Program-made: the position numbers and the translations under genes | Assembly (NCBI GenBank): GCA_003990745.1 | Contig: RBNI01000258.1 | Location: 1-35,348 of the forward strand | From: Jimgerdemannia flammicorona | Lineage: Eukaryota; Mucoromycota; Endogonomycetes; Endogonales; Endogonaceae | Reading direction: 5' to 3' | Length of the DNA: 35,348 nucleotides | Notes under the pieces: model-generated | What the model was told of the DNA's origin: nothing | The model's database searches: none | The model's input: the letters and a program-made list of their open reading frames with translations, nothing else | Shown: in pieces, positions 9,173-22,149 of the stretch | Layout of the letters: the number at the start of each line of letters is the position of its first letter | How positions within the stretch are numbered: position 1 is the first letter of the stretch

Positions 9173-9662
9173 TGTCACACGCTCAAAACGATCAAGAACC
9201 GCGGCACACTGCACCCAGCCGAGCGCAAGGCGAGCCAATTGATAGGCGGGAGAAGATGGCGGAGAGGAGGTTAGCGGCGAGGTGTGATGGCGCGCTGCCG
9301 TCTCAGCGAGGGTTTTTCGGAAACTGTATGACAAAGAACTTTGCCCGTTTATTTCCTCCTCGCTCCCCTCCTAAAGCTGTCTAACGCCCGCTACGCGCTG
9401 GACGACGTGCGACCCGGTCGGAGCTGCACGACTTTATCGACATGTACGTATTCGTTCATCGTGGCATCTTGCGACATTCGCTAACTCACGCGCCATTCTC
9501 CCGTCAAGAGGTGTCCAATTTTTCTCTTCATAGTACCCAACTTACTCCCCATATCGAAGACTTGATTAAAGGTAATATAGTACTCTAAGGCAAAACGTCA
9601 TTGAATATAGTCTGGACCAGAAATAAATGACCACTTTTTCAGAGTTACAAGACAACGAGTAG
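9173..9662 (+). pseudogene. Small multi-exon gene with frameshifts, family unknown
   Basis: A plus-strand frame starts at ATG 9173 with a charged, helical N-terminus (DRREKMAERRL). Around 9290-9430 coherent peptide pieces occur in different frames (VFRKLYDKELCPF, then LSNARYALDDV, then SELHDFIDMY), which needs several small indels. The 3' part is well formed. A GTATTC donor at 9448 joins an AAGAG acceptor, the exon 9511-9571 encodes VSNFSLHSTQLTPHIEDLI, and a last intron leads to exon 9643-9662 ending in QDNE. The product would be a helical protein of about 110 residues, perhaps a subunit of a small coiled-coil complex. I do not recognise it. It could be a pseudogene or a real gene with sequence errors. 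Confidence 0.4.
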
Positions 9663-9681
9663 CCATTTATTCCTGGTTCAG
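9612..9681. repeat. Imperfect inverted repeat, 24-nt arms
   Basis: The arm 9612-9635 pairs with the reverse complement of 9658-9681 at 20 of 24 positions, with a 22-nt loop. All four mismatches are transitions. It spans the last intron and stop codon of the small frameshifted gene. Confidence 0.75.
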
Positions 9682-9689
9682 GCCATACT

Positions 9690-10200
9690 ACATATCATAT
9701 TAAAATTGATATTTTAGTTAATTAATAATGTAATATTATGTTTTTATTTCATAATAAATATATTATATTTATAAATTAAAAATAATAGATTTACTATAAC
9801 AAAGATCAAGTATAGTAAAAATATAACTATAAGGTTTCAACTATAATATAAATCTAATTATAATAAAATGGTTTTCAAAGACTAAAGAAAATAAGAAATA
9901 CTAATAGAGCACAAGTTTTGAAACTTTAGTTTATGATTTTTCTTTTAAAAAATAAAATAAAATAAAATAAAATAAAATAAAATCCCCCAAATACTTAAAA
10001 TTAGTAAATTGATTGTCCATCCTTCAGATATCAGGTTTTATTTTACCTATATATTTCCAATAAACAAAGAGAAGCTCAATAGGAAGAAAACTTTGATTGG
10101 TTGATTTTAGTAATTTGTTATATATCTAGATATTTTATACAAGCTTTGAACTATAGTATAATTGTGGAATGTATTCTTAGCAGTAGGAATCTCAGCGGAA
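9690..10200. other. AT-rich relic island
   Basis: About 500 nt of extremely AT-rich sequence with no coding frame, sharply different from the genes on both sides. It contains a pentanucleotide (AAAAT)n array at about 9947-9983. The composition resembles the RIP-mutated retroelement farther downstream, so it is probably a heavily decayed repeat fragment. I could not identify which. Confidence 0.55.
9947..9983. repeat. (AAAAT)n microsatellite
   Basis: Seven or so tandem copies of a five-base AAAAT unit inside the AT-rich island. Confidence 0.9.
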
Positions 10201-10466
10201 AATCTTAGTAGGGAGAATTTTATGGTTTTTGTGTGGCAGCACCGAACGTCATCAAAAACGCATGTCTTCCGCGGTCAAATTAGAATAGAACGGAGATTGT
10301 CCATATCAGCAAAGGAGTCTCAGTCCGGTTTGCTTGGGGACGCGTAAGCCATACCCCAGTTCTCATCAAATTGCAATTCAGGTTGACAAAACCGACATGG
10401 AATCAAGTATTCCACGATCTGGTAAAAAAGAAACGCGCTATACCCATTCACACCGTTCGACTTTCT

Positions 10467-11358
10467 TCACTTACTCTTTCTTAACCGCCTTCCCCAATAC
10501 AATCGGGGGAAACCTACCCCCACCTCCACGTTCTTCCACCCATCCATTCCTTTAATCCACTCGCCCGTCGGCCTCCTATGATCACACCCGCCAGGCACCA
10601 CCTTGAGCAACGGCCCCAAGATCATCTGCAGGAACATGTCATCTGCCATGCGGACGTGCTCGATGAAGCAGAATGAGCCGCCGGGCTTGAGCAGTGCCTG
10701 TATGCGGTAGAGCGTCTCGATTGGCTCTTCCACCGAGCATAAGACGAGGCTGCAAAGGTGACTGGCTCGAGAGTGCTTGAGGGCTCGTCGATCGTGGTGG
10801 TGGTGATGTTCGGCGTCGGGGACGGCGGCCATGGCGGCGAGGTCCTCCGAGAGCCTGAAACCGGCAGCGAGGCAGGCGGCTCGGAGTTTGGCGTGCATGA
10901 AGATGTTGGTTTCGATGCCGACGTAGTGGGTAACGCCGGCGCCGATCTCGAGGACGTGGCCAGTGCAGCTGGAGAAGAGGCGAGATTTGTGCTCGGCCAT
11001 CTCTCTGTCGGCCATGTTACCGATAAGGTTCTTTGTGGGTCAAGGCATTGTGTGATACGCAAAATGATCATACGATATTTCTTGCACTCACGTTAAAGGC
11101 CCGATTATCAAGTGTGATTACAGCTTTGTCATTACCGTTCTTGCTATGGCGATTTTCGCCCTTGTGCCATGCCACGCCAAAAGCAGCAGTGGTGATGACG
11201 GCGATGGTAGTCGCAATCACAGTAAGTGTGTGCTCACAAAGAATAGGGGCAACCCGGGAGGAAAAGGTAGAAAAGTCTATGAGTGTTCTCTTCGCGATGA
11301 GTGTAAGTAAAGATGTGTGAGTAAAGATGTGTGTGTAACACGTATCATTGTGAACCAT
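10467..11358 (-). CDS. METTL7-like SAM-dependent methyltransferase
   Basis: Two minus-strand exons, 11358-11092 and 11030-10467, join in phase through a 61-nt GTGAGT...AAAG intron and give 276 residues. A hydrophobic segment at about residues 45-63 (TLTVIATTIAVITTAAFGVAW) would anchor it in a membrane, as in METTL7 proteins. The class I methyltransferase core follows: VLEIGAG (motif I), YVGIE (motif II acidic end), LCSLVLCSVEEP, then LLKPGGSFCFIEHV. Oddly, motif I runs straight into VTHYVGIE. The family normally has about ten more residues there, including the third Gly of GxGxG, so SAM binding may be impaired. A His-rich stretch (HHHHH) lies near the middle. The first ATG may not be the true start. 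Confidence 0.68.
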
Positions 11359-11777
11359 GCCCTTATTATCTTATTATTGCCAAGGGTCTGATTGAGACGC
11401 GCCGTGTGGTTGCGCACCCTAACCCTGTGTAGTTCCACGGTGTGTTAAAGCAAAGAAACCTGCATGGATGTCATCCACACAGAATTGTGTATGTACCTTT
11501 TGTCTTGCAAATCGACCAGTGATTACTACCTGTTTGTGTTGTTTGCATGCTACTCTCGTACACCACTACTTGGGCTCAAATTCTCTCTACAAATGGAACC
11601 CACTGATATGCGATAGCAAGTTCCTCCTGTTTCTCAAACAAAGGAATACAGGAACTGTATATGGACATCGTGTAGCCCAACCGTAAAGGGTAAACCAATG
11701 CAAGTCATCTGACCTAGACAAGCTATCATAGCTATCATTCTGTTCTTTCCATATCCACCTTACTACTCTCATACAAA
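11359..11777. other. Divergent promoter region, METTL7-like gene and ATE1
   Basis: 419 bp between two divergent starts. A CCCTAACCCT near 11417-11426 is too short to call telomeric. Pyrimidine-rich sequence just before the ATE1 ATG is typical of fungal leaders. I see no gene here. Confidence 0.5.
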
Positions 11778-13945
<2,168 letters not shown>

Positions 13946-14494
13946 TGCCGGTGGCTGTGGGGGCGGTGATCGTGGACGTCATCGTAGGCATGCTTGAATA
14001 AATGTGTGGTGGATTGGAGAAATGGCATATCTTTTTTTCCCTTTTCTTGCAGGTGTGAGGTTTGTTGGTTGGTTTCGGGTTCGGATTCATTATTCACGCG
14101 TATTGTGCTTCCCTTCTCGTTGTTGCCGACGGAAGGTCTGACGATCTGCGGTGTGTGAATCTACGATGTACTAGTACAGCATATATCAATAAAGGTTCGT
14201 AGCGCTTGGTTCTGTGTACGTGTTGTGGATAGCGGAAATTTTACCACGTCCTCTACGATCCAGCTTGGATACACGTGTTCCCACTGGTAAGCCGTATCCT
14301 TCCCTCGAACTCACGTTGTCGCTTCTATGCGGTACCCCGACCCTGCTGCATCGACTTTATTATCTACAGGCGATCTTATACAAAACAAACACAAACATAA
14401 CCAAACCAATCGCAATGATCCTGAGATTCTCCCGTTATCCGATCCCCCTTTTTCCCTATCCCCACGCGCACTACCGCTGCCCTCAATACCAGCG
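13946..14494. other. 3' intergenic region between convergent ATE1 and EMC2
   Basis: About 550 nt between two convergent stop codons. It holds an AATAAA at 13997-14002, about 52 nt after the ATE1 stop, and another AATAAA near 14189. Short frames here are low in support and no gene is called. Confidence 0.6.
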
Positions 14495-15895
14495 CTACGC
14501 GCTCTCGAGGTACCGCCTGACCACTCTCTTGAGTTCGTCGGGTGCCCCGCGCGCGCTGTAAACAGCCAAGATACGCTCCGTGGCTAGGGCGTTCAGGTCC
14601 GAGAGGTCGACGGTGGGGGCGGTCTTGAGGAGTTGGGAGGTGCACTGTGAATTGGGGGTGGGAATTGTGGTGTATAGAAGTAGTGATGGATGTTGAAATT
14701 GGCGAACATACAACAAAGAGACTATCTCTCCACACCTCCCGCCCTCTCTCACCCTCCGCTCCTACCCCTCACCCTTCGCCCCTACCCCTCACCCTCCGCC
14801 CCTACCCCTCACCCTTCGCCCCTACACCTACCCTCCCACCCTCCACCTACCAACTGCACACCATACAATCCCCTAACATGATCCTCGCACAATTCAATGA
14901 CCCTGCAGAATTCCTTGAGCGCAAGCTTGTGCTCGGCCATGGTGTAGAGGATCTCGGCGTACTTGAGGTGCCAGACATGGTTGGACCCCTGCAGCAGGAG
15001 CACCTCTTCCATGCAGAACGCCGCCTGCTGGTACATGCGCTGTGACAGGTACAGCGAGCACAGCTCAAGCCACGACTCTGGATCATTGTAAGACGTGTCA
15101 AGGTACCGCGTCAAGGCAGCGATCGCTTCGTGTGTCTCGCCTCGCGTGTTAAGGATGGCGATTTGCCTTTTCGCGGCAGGCTTGGAAGGGGAAGGGGGTT
15201 GATTAGTTGAGGAACTGGATGGGAATTCCAAAAATAAATTGAGTAGCAGGGGTCTCAGATCGGGATCTTCGTCCCCATCACTCCCACACGAACGTGTCCC
15301 ATAGAGCGCCAGACAATCGATAGGTGTCGGAACCTACCACGTTTGTCTCGTCCACATCCAGAATCTCCTCGTAAATCTTGGCGGCCTGGTCGAGCTTGCC
15401 CTCGGCCTCGTATCGCATGCCCAAGAGCCGCTGAACGCGCGTCGATCTCGTGAACCGTTTCTCGAGAGCCGTGAGGCATGTCTGGGCAGGAGAGGGAGGG
15501 ATTGAGGAAGTATCAGCTTATGTCAAGCAACGAGTCTGGGGGAAGATGATGCAGAGTTGTAACGTACATCAGCGAGTTGGAAGTCGCCAACGTCGAGGGC
15601 GGCGATAATAATCTGCTCGTAGACGGGCCAGACTGTCAAACAGTGCGGAAATCATAGGAAGAGTGGGAATGTAATAGTGAGCAGCACGCGAAGTCAAGGG
15701 TAGACAGAATTGAACGCCTAACCGGAAACGAAGCCGAGACCACCAACCTCACTCACCTTCATCGCCCAAGCCGCCGGTGTACTTTCCCCTGACGATCTTG
15801 TTCCCGAGTGAGACTACGAGCTCCGGGTTTCGCTCGCCCGATGCGCGCAGCTCCTGCAGGGTCGTGACGGCGGCGTTGAAGTTGAAGGAGGACAT
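14495..15895 (-). CDS. EMC2: ER membrane protein complex subunit 2 (EMC2)
   Basis: Five minus-strand exons, 15895-15757, 15632-15568, 15481-15341, 15180-14851 and 14644-14495, join in phase to 274 residues. EMC2 is a soluble TPR protein on the cytosolic face of the ER membrane complex, which inserts tail-anchored and multi-pass membrane proteins. TPR-type helices are visible throughout: VWPVYEQIIIAALDVGDFQL, LLGMRYEAEGKLDQAAKIYE, KRQIAILNTRGETHEAIAAL, PESWLELCSLYLSQRMYQQA, FCMEEVLLLQ, HLKYAEILYTMAEHKLALK, then GLYGVQL. The last exon ends in a short helix (DELKRVVRRYLES). Intron 3 could use other nearby acceptors. Intron 4 holds a 20-bp minisatellite. The start is 115 bp from the divergent ATP11 start. 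Confidence 0.88.
14751..14830. repeat. 20-bp minisatellite in EMC2 intron 4
   Basis: Three tandem 20-bp pyrimidine-rich units (14761-14780, 14781-14800, 14801-14820) differ by a single C/T change, with decayed partial units on both sides. On the EMC2 sense strand the array is purine-rich. Confidence 0.9.
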
Positions 15896-16010
15896 TGAGT
15901 TTCGTGTTTCGGATGGGGCCAACAAGCTCAGTACTTCAAGAAAGGTGATGCTGACGTCATCGCAGCCGGGTAAAACATTCCTCGCCATTCGTCTGTACAC
16001 TCAAGCCACA
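15896..16010. promoter_or_regulatory. Bidirectional promoter region EMC2/ATP11
   Basis: Only 115 bp separate the two divergent start codons, so the two genes must share or interleave their promoters. It contains TGACGTCA at 15951-15958, a perfect CRE/ATF-type palindrome. Confidence 0.6.
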
Positions 16011-17313
16011 ATGTACAGGTTCGCCCTTCTCCCGCGCACCGCCCTGAACCTCGCCCGTTTGCCAACCCGTTCCGTTCAGCAGGCGAGGAATGCTGAGGTG
16101 TTGAGCTTTCACCCCAGGTTCGGCCCTGACGCCTTTAGGACATGTACGTGCTGATGGGTTACTCGAATTCGGGAAGAGACATTGGACTTAGTCATTTCCT
16201 GACCGAGATATCATGTATTTCAAAAGCCCGGATCAGGCAGCTTGCCACAGAAGCAGTTGATGTCAAGATTGATTACGAGTCCAAGTACGCCGAGAAGCTG
16301 AGACAGAGAGCGCTACAGTAGGTGTTATTCTCGAGTTTGTCCGACATCAGCAAAAGGTTTGAGCACTCAATAGATATTGACTATCACATTTACTCCAAAT
16401 TTCCGTAGGGAAGGTGTAAAATCAGTAGAAGAGCTCAAAGCTCGCGTCAAGACCGCTAAATCTTCCTCAACGCCATTACAACCCTCCAACCCCCCCCTCG
16501 CTTCATCCACGAACACCGGATCGACATCTTCACCAACCACCGCCACATCCGCCACGTCACCGGCGGCAGCACAGGCAAATCAATCCGCGCCTGGAGCGCC
16601 ACCGTCATCTAGCGCACCGGTATATAGCCCAATAGTTTGGATGTGGCGCGTTCGATACTGTACTTATGACCGCTCATGCTTATTGATTTCACGCTTTTAA
16701 CCAATGGCACTCTTACACAGGCGCTCAACAAGATCATGAAGATTGAGCTGCTTGAGAACGAGGATCCGGAGACAATCGGCAAGATCTGGACTGAGTGCCA
16801 CTCCACCAAGGACTGCATTTCCGCCGTGATTCCAGGCGAGACGTACAAGACGTTCTTCCAGCGCAGCCAGAAGTACCCCATGGTAAGAGCCCCTTTCTAT
16901 TGGTTCTTTCCGTCTGCGACCCTCTCCTCACCCAATCGTCCCTTCCCCAGTTCATTGTCCCCCTGATGCAACCGCAAGGCGTGGAGTTCTACCTCCTCCA
17001 GTTCTCTTACCACCAGTGCGTCTTTACCTCACTCCTCGAGTACAAGACCCGCGTCGCCCAAGCCCGGCCCTACCTCACCCTGACGCACTATCCGGAGCTA
17101 TTGCCCACCAAGGGGATCGTCCTGATGCGAGGCGAGCTCTCGGAAGAGCCGCGTGTTCTCTCCTCGGCCGATGCACTGTTCCTCGCTCTGCAGATGCAGC
17201 AGTTTTACGTTTCAGGTGGCGAGAGGAAGCTGAAGTTAGTTGAAGCGTTCCATGAGAGGCCTGAGGAGTTCGATCATCACGTACTTATTGAGGAGATGGC
17301 GAGAGTGGGGTAG
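16011..17313 (+). CDS. ATP11: Mitochondrial F1-ATPase assembly factor ATP11
   Basis: Five exons, 16011-16143, 16227-16317, 16409-16619, 16721-16882 and 16951-17313, join in phase to 319 residues, the length of yeast Atp11. Atp11 binds the F1 beta subunit in the mitochondrial matrix before hexamer assembly. The N-terminus (MYRFALLPRTALNLARLPTR) is Arg-rich without acidic residues, as expected for a mitochondrial targeting sequence. Then come a helical YAEKLRQRALQEGVKSVEEL block and a Ser/Thr/Pro-rich linker at about residues 100-145. The conserved core has IWTECHSTKDCISAVIPGE, FIVPLMQPQGVEFYLLQFSY, then GIVLMRGEL and LFLALQMQQFY. All introns are GT...AG. Confidence 0.93.
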
Positions 17314-18299
17314 ATGGAGAGAAAGAGGAAAGCTAAATGGACGAGGAGCGAGATATGGGGTTTGTTGTGTAAGTAGGAGCCGGTAGATGATAAATTAGAG
17401 CAGAGATGTTGTTTTTGGCAATCTGGAAGAGAAACAACGGCATTAATCATCGAACATGAACGTGCTGCCACCCTATCGCAATAAGTCTCGATTTCCATCA
17501 ATGTAATCGTCGTGGTGACCACAACCTCCCGAGAAATTTTTTGGCTGGGATTTGTGGTGGTTGTTATGAGACATAGCCTCTCTCTCTCTCTCTCTCTCTC
17601 TTTCTTTCTTTGTTCTTCCTTCAGCTCATTCACTAAACGCGTCCACTAACCCTTCTCACTTCCACGGACATCCTCGATCCGCCCTCGTTTGGAGAAGTGG
17701 TACCCTTTTGCAGGTATGCAGTAGGTTCAAGGTTTACCAACACTAACCAGTTTAATACATGGGTGCCATCTAGGCCGCTGTCCCCGTCCTCGTACCCTTG
17801 GTTATATAAAAAAATTAGCGAGCATCATTGACTTGTCGCCTGCTCGCCTATGTAAAGTGTAAGATTGGGTGCTCTAGCGACAAAAAACAAAAAAACAAAC
17901 CAACTCAGCCAGACTTCCTCGGTTACGAATGTATATACTCGTTAAAGGAGAACTCTTAGAAACGTCCAGCATGCTGGTTCGGCAAAAAGCTATTTGCTTC
18001 TACGCAATCAATGGTCCATTGACCTCGCCAAACCACTTTACATAGATCCGGTTTGACGTCCTCAAAACAGTCAACATTGCGTGTATCTTGAAGACAATGA
18101 TCTAAAAAAAACGGTTTCCCATGAGATTACTTTTTTTTTTTTTTTTTTTTTTTTTGACGAGATAAACTCCTATTCATCGATGATGATAGCATGGAAGTTG
18201 CGTCGAGTTCTTACAGAAGATGTGCAAGCATGAAAAGGAATACTGTGACCTCGTCCAGATCGACGGCGAATCTATCTTCAGGACAGCTCAGAGAAAAGT
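17314..18299. other. Intergenic region before the repeat nest
   Basis: Holds a (CT)n tract at 17578-17602 and a 25-nt poly(T) tract at 18131-18155. No coding frame with a recognisable domain is seen. Base composition turns sharply AT-rich near 18300. Confidence 0.6.
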
Positions 18300-19663
18300 A
18301 TAATTTCAGCTCTCTTCAGTTAGCAACATCATAGTAGTTATACTAGTCTCTGTGCTAGTTTAGTATATACTCACACTGACATCACTATGAATACACCTCA
18401 AAAATAGACTAAGGATACTAAAAATAGTATGAGACTAAATTAGTCTATAGCTGCATTGATGTCATACACTAAAATAGTCTATGATATTATAGAAACTAAA
18501 GTATATTGAAATTAGCTATTAATGTCATCAGCCTTTTGATGTTACAAGCTAGTAAGATCTTCAAGACCAGTGATTTTATGAGCTAAACTAGACTATGATA
18601 AGCAATAAAATCATGGTTGCCACATACTAAAATAGTTTGTTTGGTAAATAAATAAAAAGCCAGCAAATTGGCTCTGAGAAATGATCAACCAAACAATAGT
18701 TATATAAACTCAAAGATACTCCTCTAAAATAAAACTAGATATAAACAAATCATGTTCTCTCTTTCTGAACATATCTACTATATACTCTGGAATACTGTCT
18801 TTGACTATTAATATCAGTTTATCTGGAAATATATTGATATAGATACCTATAACTCTGAGTAATATGTATCTATAAGTTATTGATGAAGTTATATCTAAAA
18901 TATAATAGATTACTGGATACTTTATGATATTAAGAAACTACCAGACAGATAGACTTATTGTTAAAAGTAGTATAAATACTTTAGAAATACTAGATGAATA
19001 CAATATCTCTATATTTAGATAGTATATTTTACTTTATATTTATTAATTATTCAGGAAAATACTCTTTATTATTAGTAGTATATAAAGAATAGCTCCTATT
19101 AAAATTGATAGTCTTAATGATATCTATACTATATATATAAGTAGAGTTAGATCTTACAAATGACTTTAACCTTTAAGACTGCTATAATAATAATACTTAG
19201 TCTTATGAAAATGTAATATTTAGCTTTATTATTAGTCTCTTTTAAGGACTAATTGTATAAGTCTCTATCTCTATCAATACCTAACTACCTAACTACTCTA
19301 TCCTCTTCAATATCAGACTAGTCTCTGATTGGTCTTTTATATCATCTGAGACTACAAGATCAGAAGCTAGCTTAGAAGAGTTAATCTATTCCTCATCTGA
19401 TATAGAGATAGATAAAAGACCTCTAATTCCTTATACAGAAGTCTATTACTACTATATAATATAATGAAATACTACATCATAAGTCTCAGTCAAAATCTAG
19501 AACAATTACTTTATAGTTTATATGTAAAAGTAATATGATTAAATAGTATCATTATAACTTTATAATGATATTATTATAGTATAACTTTTATATTATTTTT
19601 AGTAACTTTCTATCTTATATCTTTTAGTCAATAGTTAGTCAATATCTAAAGATTTTCAAAATG

Positions 19664-19695
19664 TATAAATACCTCTAGAGAAGTAACTCAATAAA
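19664..19695 (+). promoter_or_regulatory. Candidate LTR core: TATA box and AATAAA close together
   Basis: TATAAAT at 19664-19670 is followed 20 nt later by AATAAA at 19690-19695, upstream of the Gag-like frame. Close spacing of promoter and poly(A) signal is typical of an LTR. In such AT-rich DNA both motifs can arise by chance, and no second copy was found at the 3' side. Confidence 0.3.
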
Positions 19696-20779
19696 AGAAC
19701 AGAATATTCAATTCAAAAAAGAGAACAATTAAGACTTAAAGTCTATAATATATAAATAAGTCTCTAAATAATCTTAGATTAAAAGACTATATCTAAAATT
19801 AGATATTCTGAACTCTAAAAATACTTGAACTCTGAAGAATCTAAATATAATTCTCAGAGCTAGACTATATCTAAAAAGAATATACTAAAGAACTTAGACT
19901 TTAAAGAATTAAAGTTCATAATTATCAAATTGTTATCTAAGTCTATCAAAAGGAGACTAGATCAATTAAAAGTATAACAAACAGTTCTTAGGTATTAAGA
20001 CAACCACTTCTTCAAGCTAAAGACATCTAATATAAGTATCTTTAAGTTATTGATAATAAGGATTATTAACTTAAAGAGTGTAATTATTATAATAGTAAAG
20101 ATATACTATTATAATTAGTAGCAGTAGAATCTACAAGGCAATCTGGTATAAGACAAATAAATAATTATTAAACAGCCTATAAGCTATTACTAAATATATT
20201 CTTTAGGAAGTAACTAGACACTCTGGACTCTCAAATAAGAGAAAAATAGAATATAAAGACTATTATTGACTGAGAAAGTCAATATAAAGATTAGCAATAA
20301 AACCTTATTGAACATTCTGTTTAAAATTTATATTCAGAACTCTATAAACTACATCCAGTATTAAGAAAGAATAAAAACCTTTAGACAAAGTTTTATAGAC
20401 TTATAAAATAATATATATATAGAGTAGGAATATCTAAATCAGTTGTTTAAGTAATAGAATAATTTCTTAAATTAATCTTTATTGAAATAAAAACTATTAT
20501 TCTTCAGTAGATTAATTCCCCTAACTATCACTCTACTGAAAGGAAGAGTTATCTTTACTTTAGATATTTAAGTTATAAGACCAACTATATATAAGAATTA
20601 CAAAGACTAGAAACTTTTGAGATAACTACTTAAGAATTCTACAAAAAGGATACACAATCTATTTTGATACTCAACAAGAACCAGATATCTCTTCTGTACT
20701 TAGTTTAGAAAGAGATTAAATAGAATATTTATTTACTGAATAACAGACATTAGTAGGAAATTAACCTTCAGAATCAATA

Positions 20780-22100
20780 AGTTTAGAACCTAGTATAAAT
20801 TTATTAGAAGCTAAGAAATTACTTAAGACTCTTACCTCAGGACTTTATACATCTTTACACTCAATATCTATTTCTCACTCAGGATCAGAACTTGAACCAG
20901 AAGATAGATATTCAGATTCTAAATCTGAAATATCAATAAAAGATCTTTCTAAAACAGAAAGACTACTAAAAATATTATCTAAAGAGAAGAAGAAAGTAAC
21001 AGATCCCTTAGAAGGAAGAAGATCTTGAAAGACTTTTGAAGAAAACTCTGAAGACTTAGATAAAACTTTTAAAGAACCAGAGTTATATCTGATCTAGTAA
21101 CTCCAATAATAACTACTAATGTATTAATAAGAAAACTAGCAGCATTAGCTAATCTAGTAGGACAAATAATAATTATGAATCAACTAGCTAAAGTACCATC
21201 AATCTCTACTTTTGGAGGAATATCTATAAATCTACTAGAATTTATAAGTACAATAGATAATAGATATAAGTATAATAGTTGGAATGATCAAAGAAACCCA
21301 GACTATATCTTAGTAAAGAATATATTACACACTATAAAAGAAGTCTTTGCAAAAGCCCAAGCTCAAACTACTAAAGTAGCTGTATATTTTCAAGATTCAG
21401 CTACTCTTTGATATGTATTATAACTTAAATTCTAAACCTCTTACTTAGAAAGATAGAATTAGAGTAACTGAATAAGATACCATAGGAGATCAACTAGAAT
21501 ATCTACATATCTCTAAAGCAAGAGGACTTAAATATCTTCTAAAAAGATATTTTCTAAGCCCTTTACTTCTTATAGATATAAGAGTATAATTAAAAGCTAT
21601 AAAATAGAGAAAATATAGCAAATAAAACCTAGAAGTCTTTGCAGCAAGAATAGAAGTCTCTTTGAATATATTAGAACTTTCTTATAATTCTAATAATAAT
21701 ATCTCTAATAGAATTAGTGCAAATTACTTTTTCCAAAATATTTCTCTATAGTTAGTCAAAAGAGTTAAGGAAATATGAATTTCTACAGACTGTTTTTATA
21801 ATCAATGATGCTTTAGATAAGTAGTATCTATTGTAAGAATGGTTTTAGTAGTATTTACTATTATGATCAAATCTAGAGAACAAAATAATATAAGAAACTC
21901 TAAGCAAACTTTAAGTAAACTCTACCAAGACCTTAGAAAAAAGAATTGAAATAGAGAAACTTCAATATCTAAGAAATCCACTTTTCAAAAACTTCTCTAG
22001 AAGAAAGAGATAGACTTAAAAAGAAGACAAATATTTTTATTATAAAAAGATAGGACATATGTCTAATATCTATCCAGAGAAAAATAAAAACATTTCTTCA
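20780..22100 (+). pseudogene. Gypsy Gag-like region with zinc knuckle
   Basis: From about 20780 a Ser/Glu-rich stretch (SDSKSEISIKDLSKTERLL) leads to a longer clean frame at 21175-21411. This contains STFGGISINLLEFISTID, a pattern like the start of a Ty3/Gypsy Gag capsid. Downstream, the frame changes and many TAG/TAA codons intervene. It ends in a CX2CX4HX4C-type nucleic-acid-binding knuckle at 22032-22073, with all three Cys replaced by Tyr. Gag forms the particle and packages element RNA; this copy cannot. Confidence 0.6.
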
Positions 22101-22149
22101 AGATCTTTAACTATCTCAGTTATTAATACTATTTCTGAAATAGAAGAAG

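Noticed and set aside
10162..10555. Short plus-strand open frames after the AT-rich island
   Set aside because: No domain, no splice support, and they overlap the 3' end of the methyltransferase gene.
11417..11426. Telomere-like CCCTAACCCT
   Set aside because: Under two repeat units in ordinary intergenic DNA; no array, no chromosome end.
18360..18620. Several near-copies of ACTAAAATAGTCTAT
   Set aside because: Suggestive of a small repeat or LTR end, but short and AT-rich; no clear unit or boundary could be drawn.
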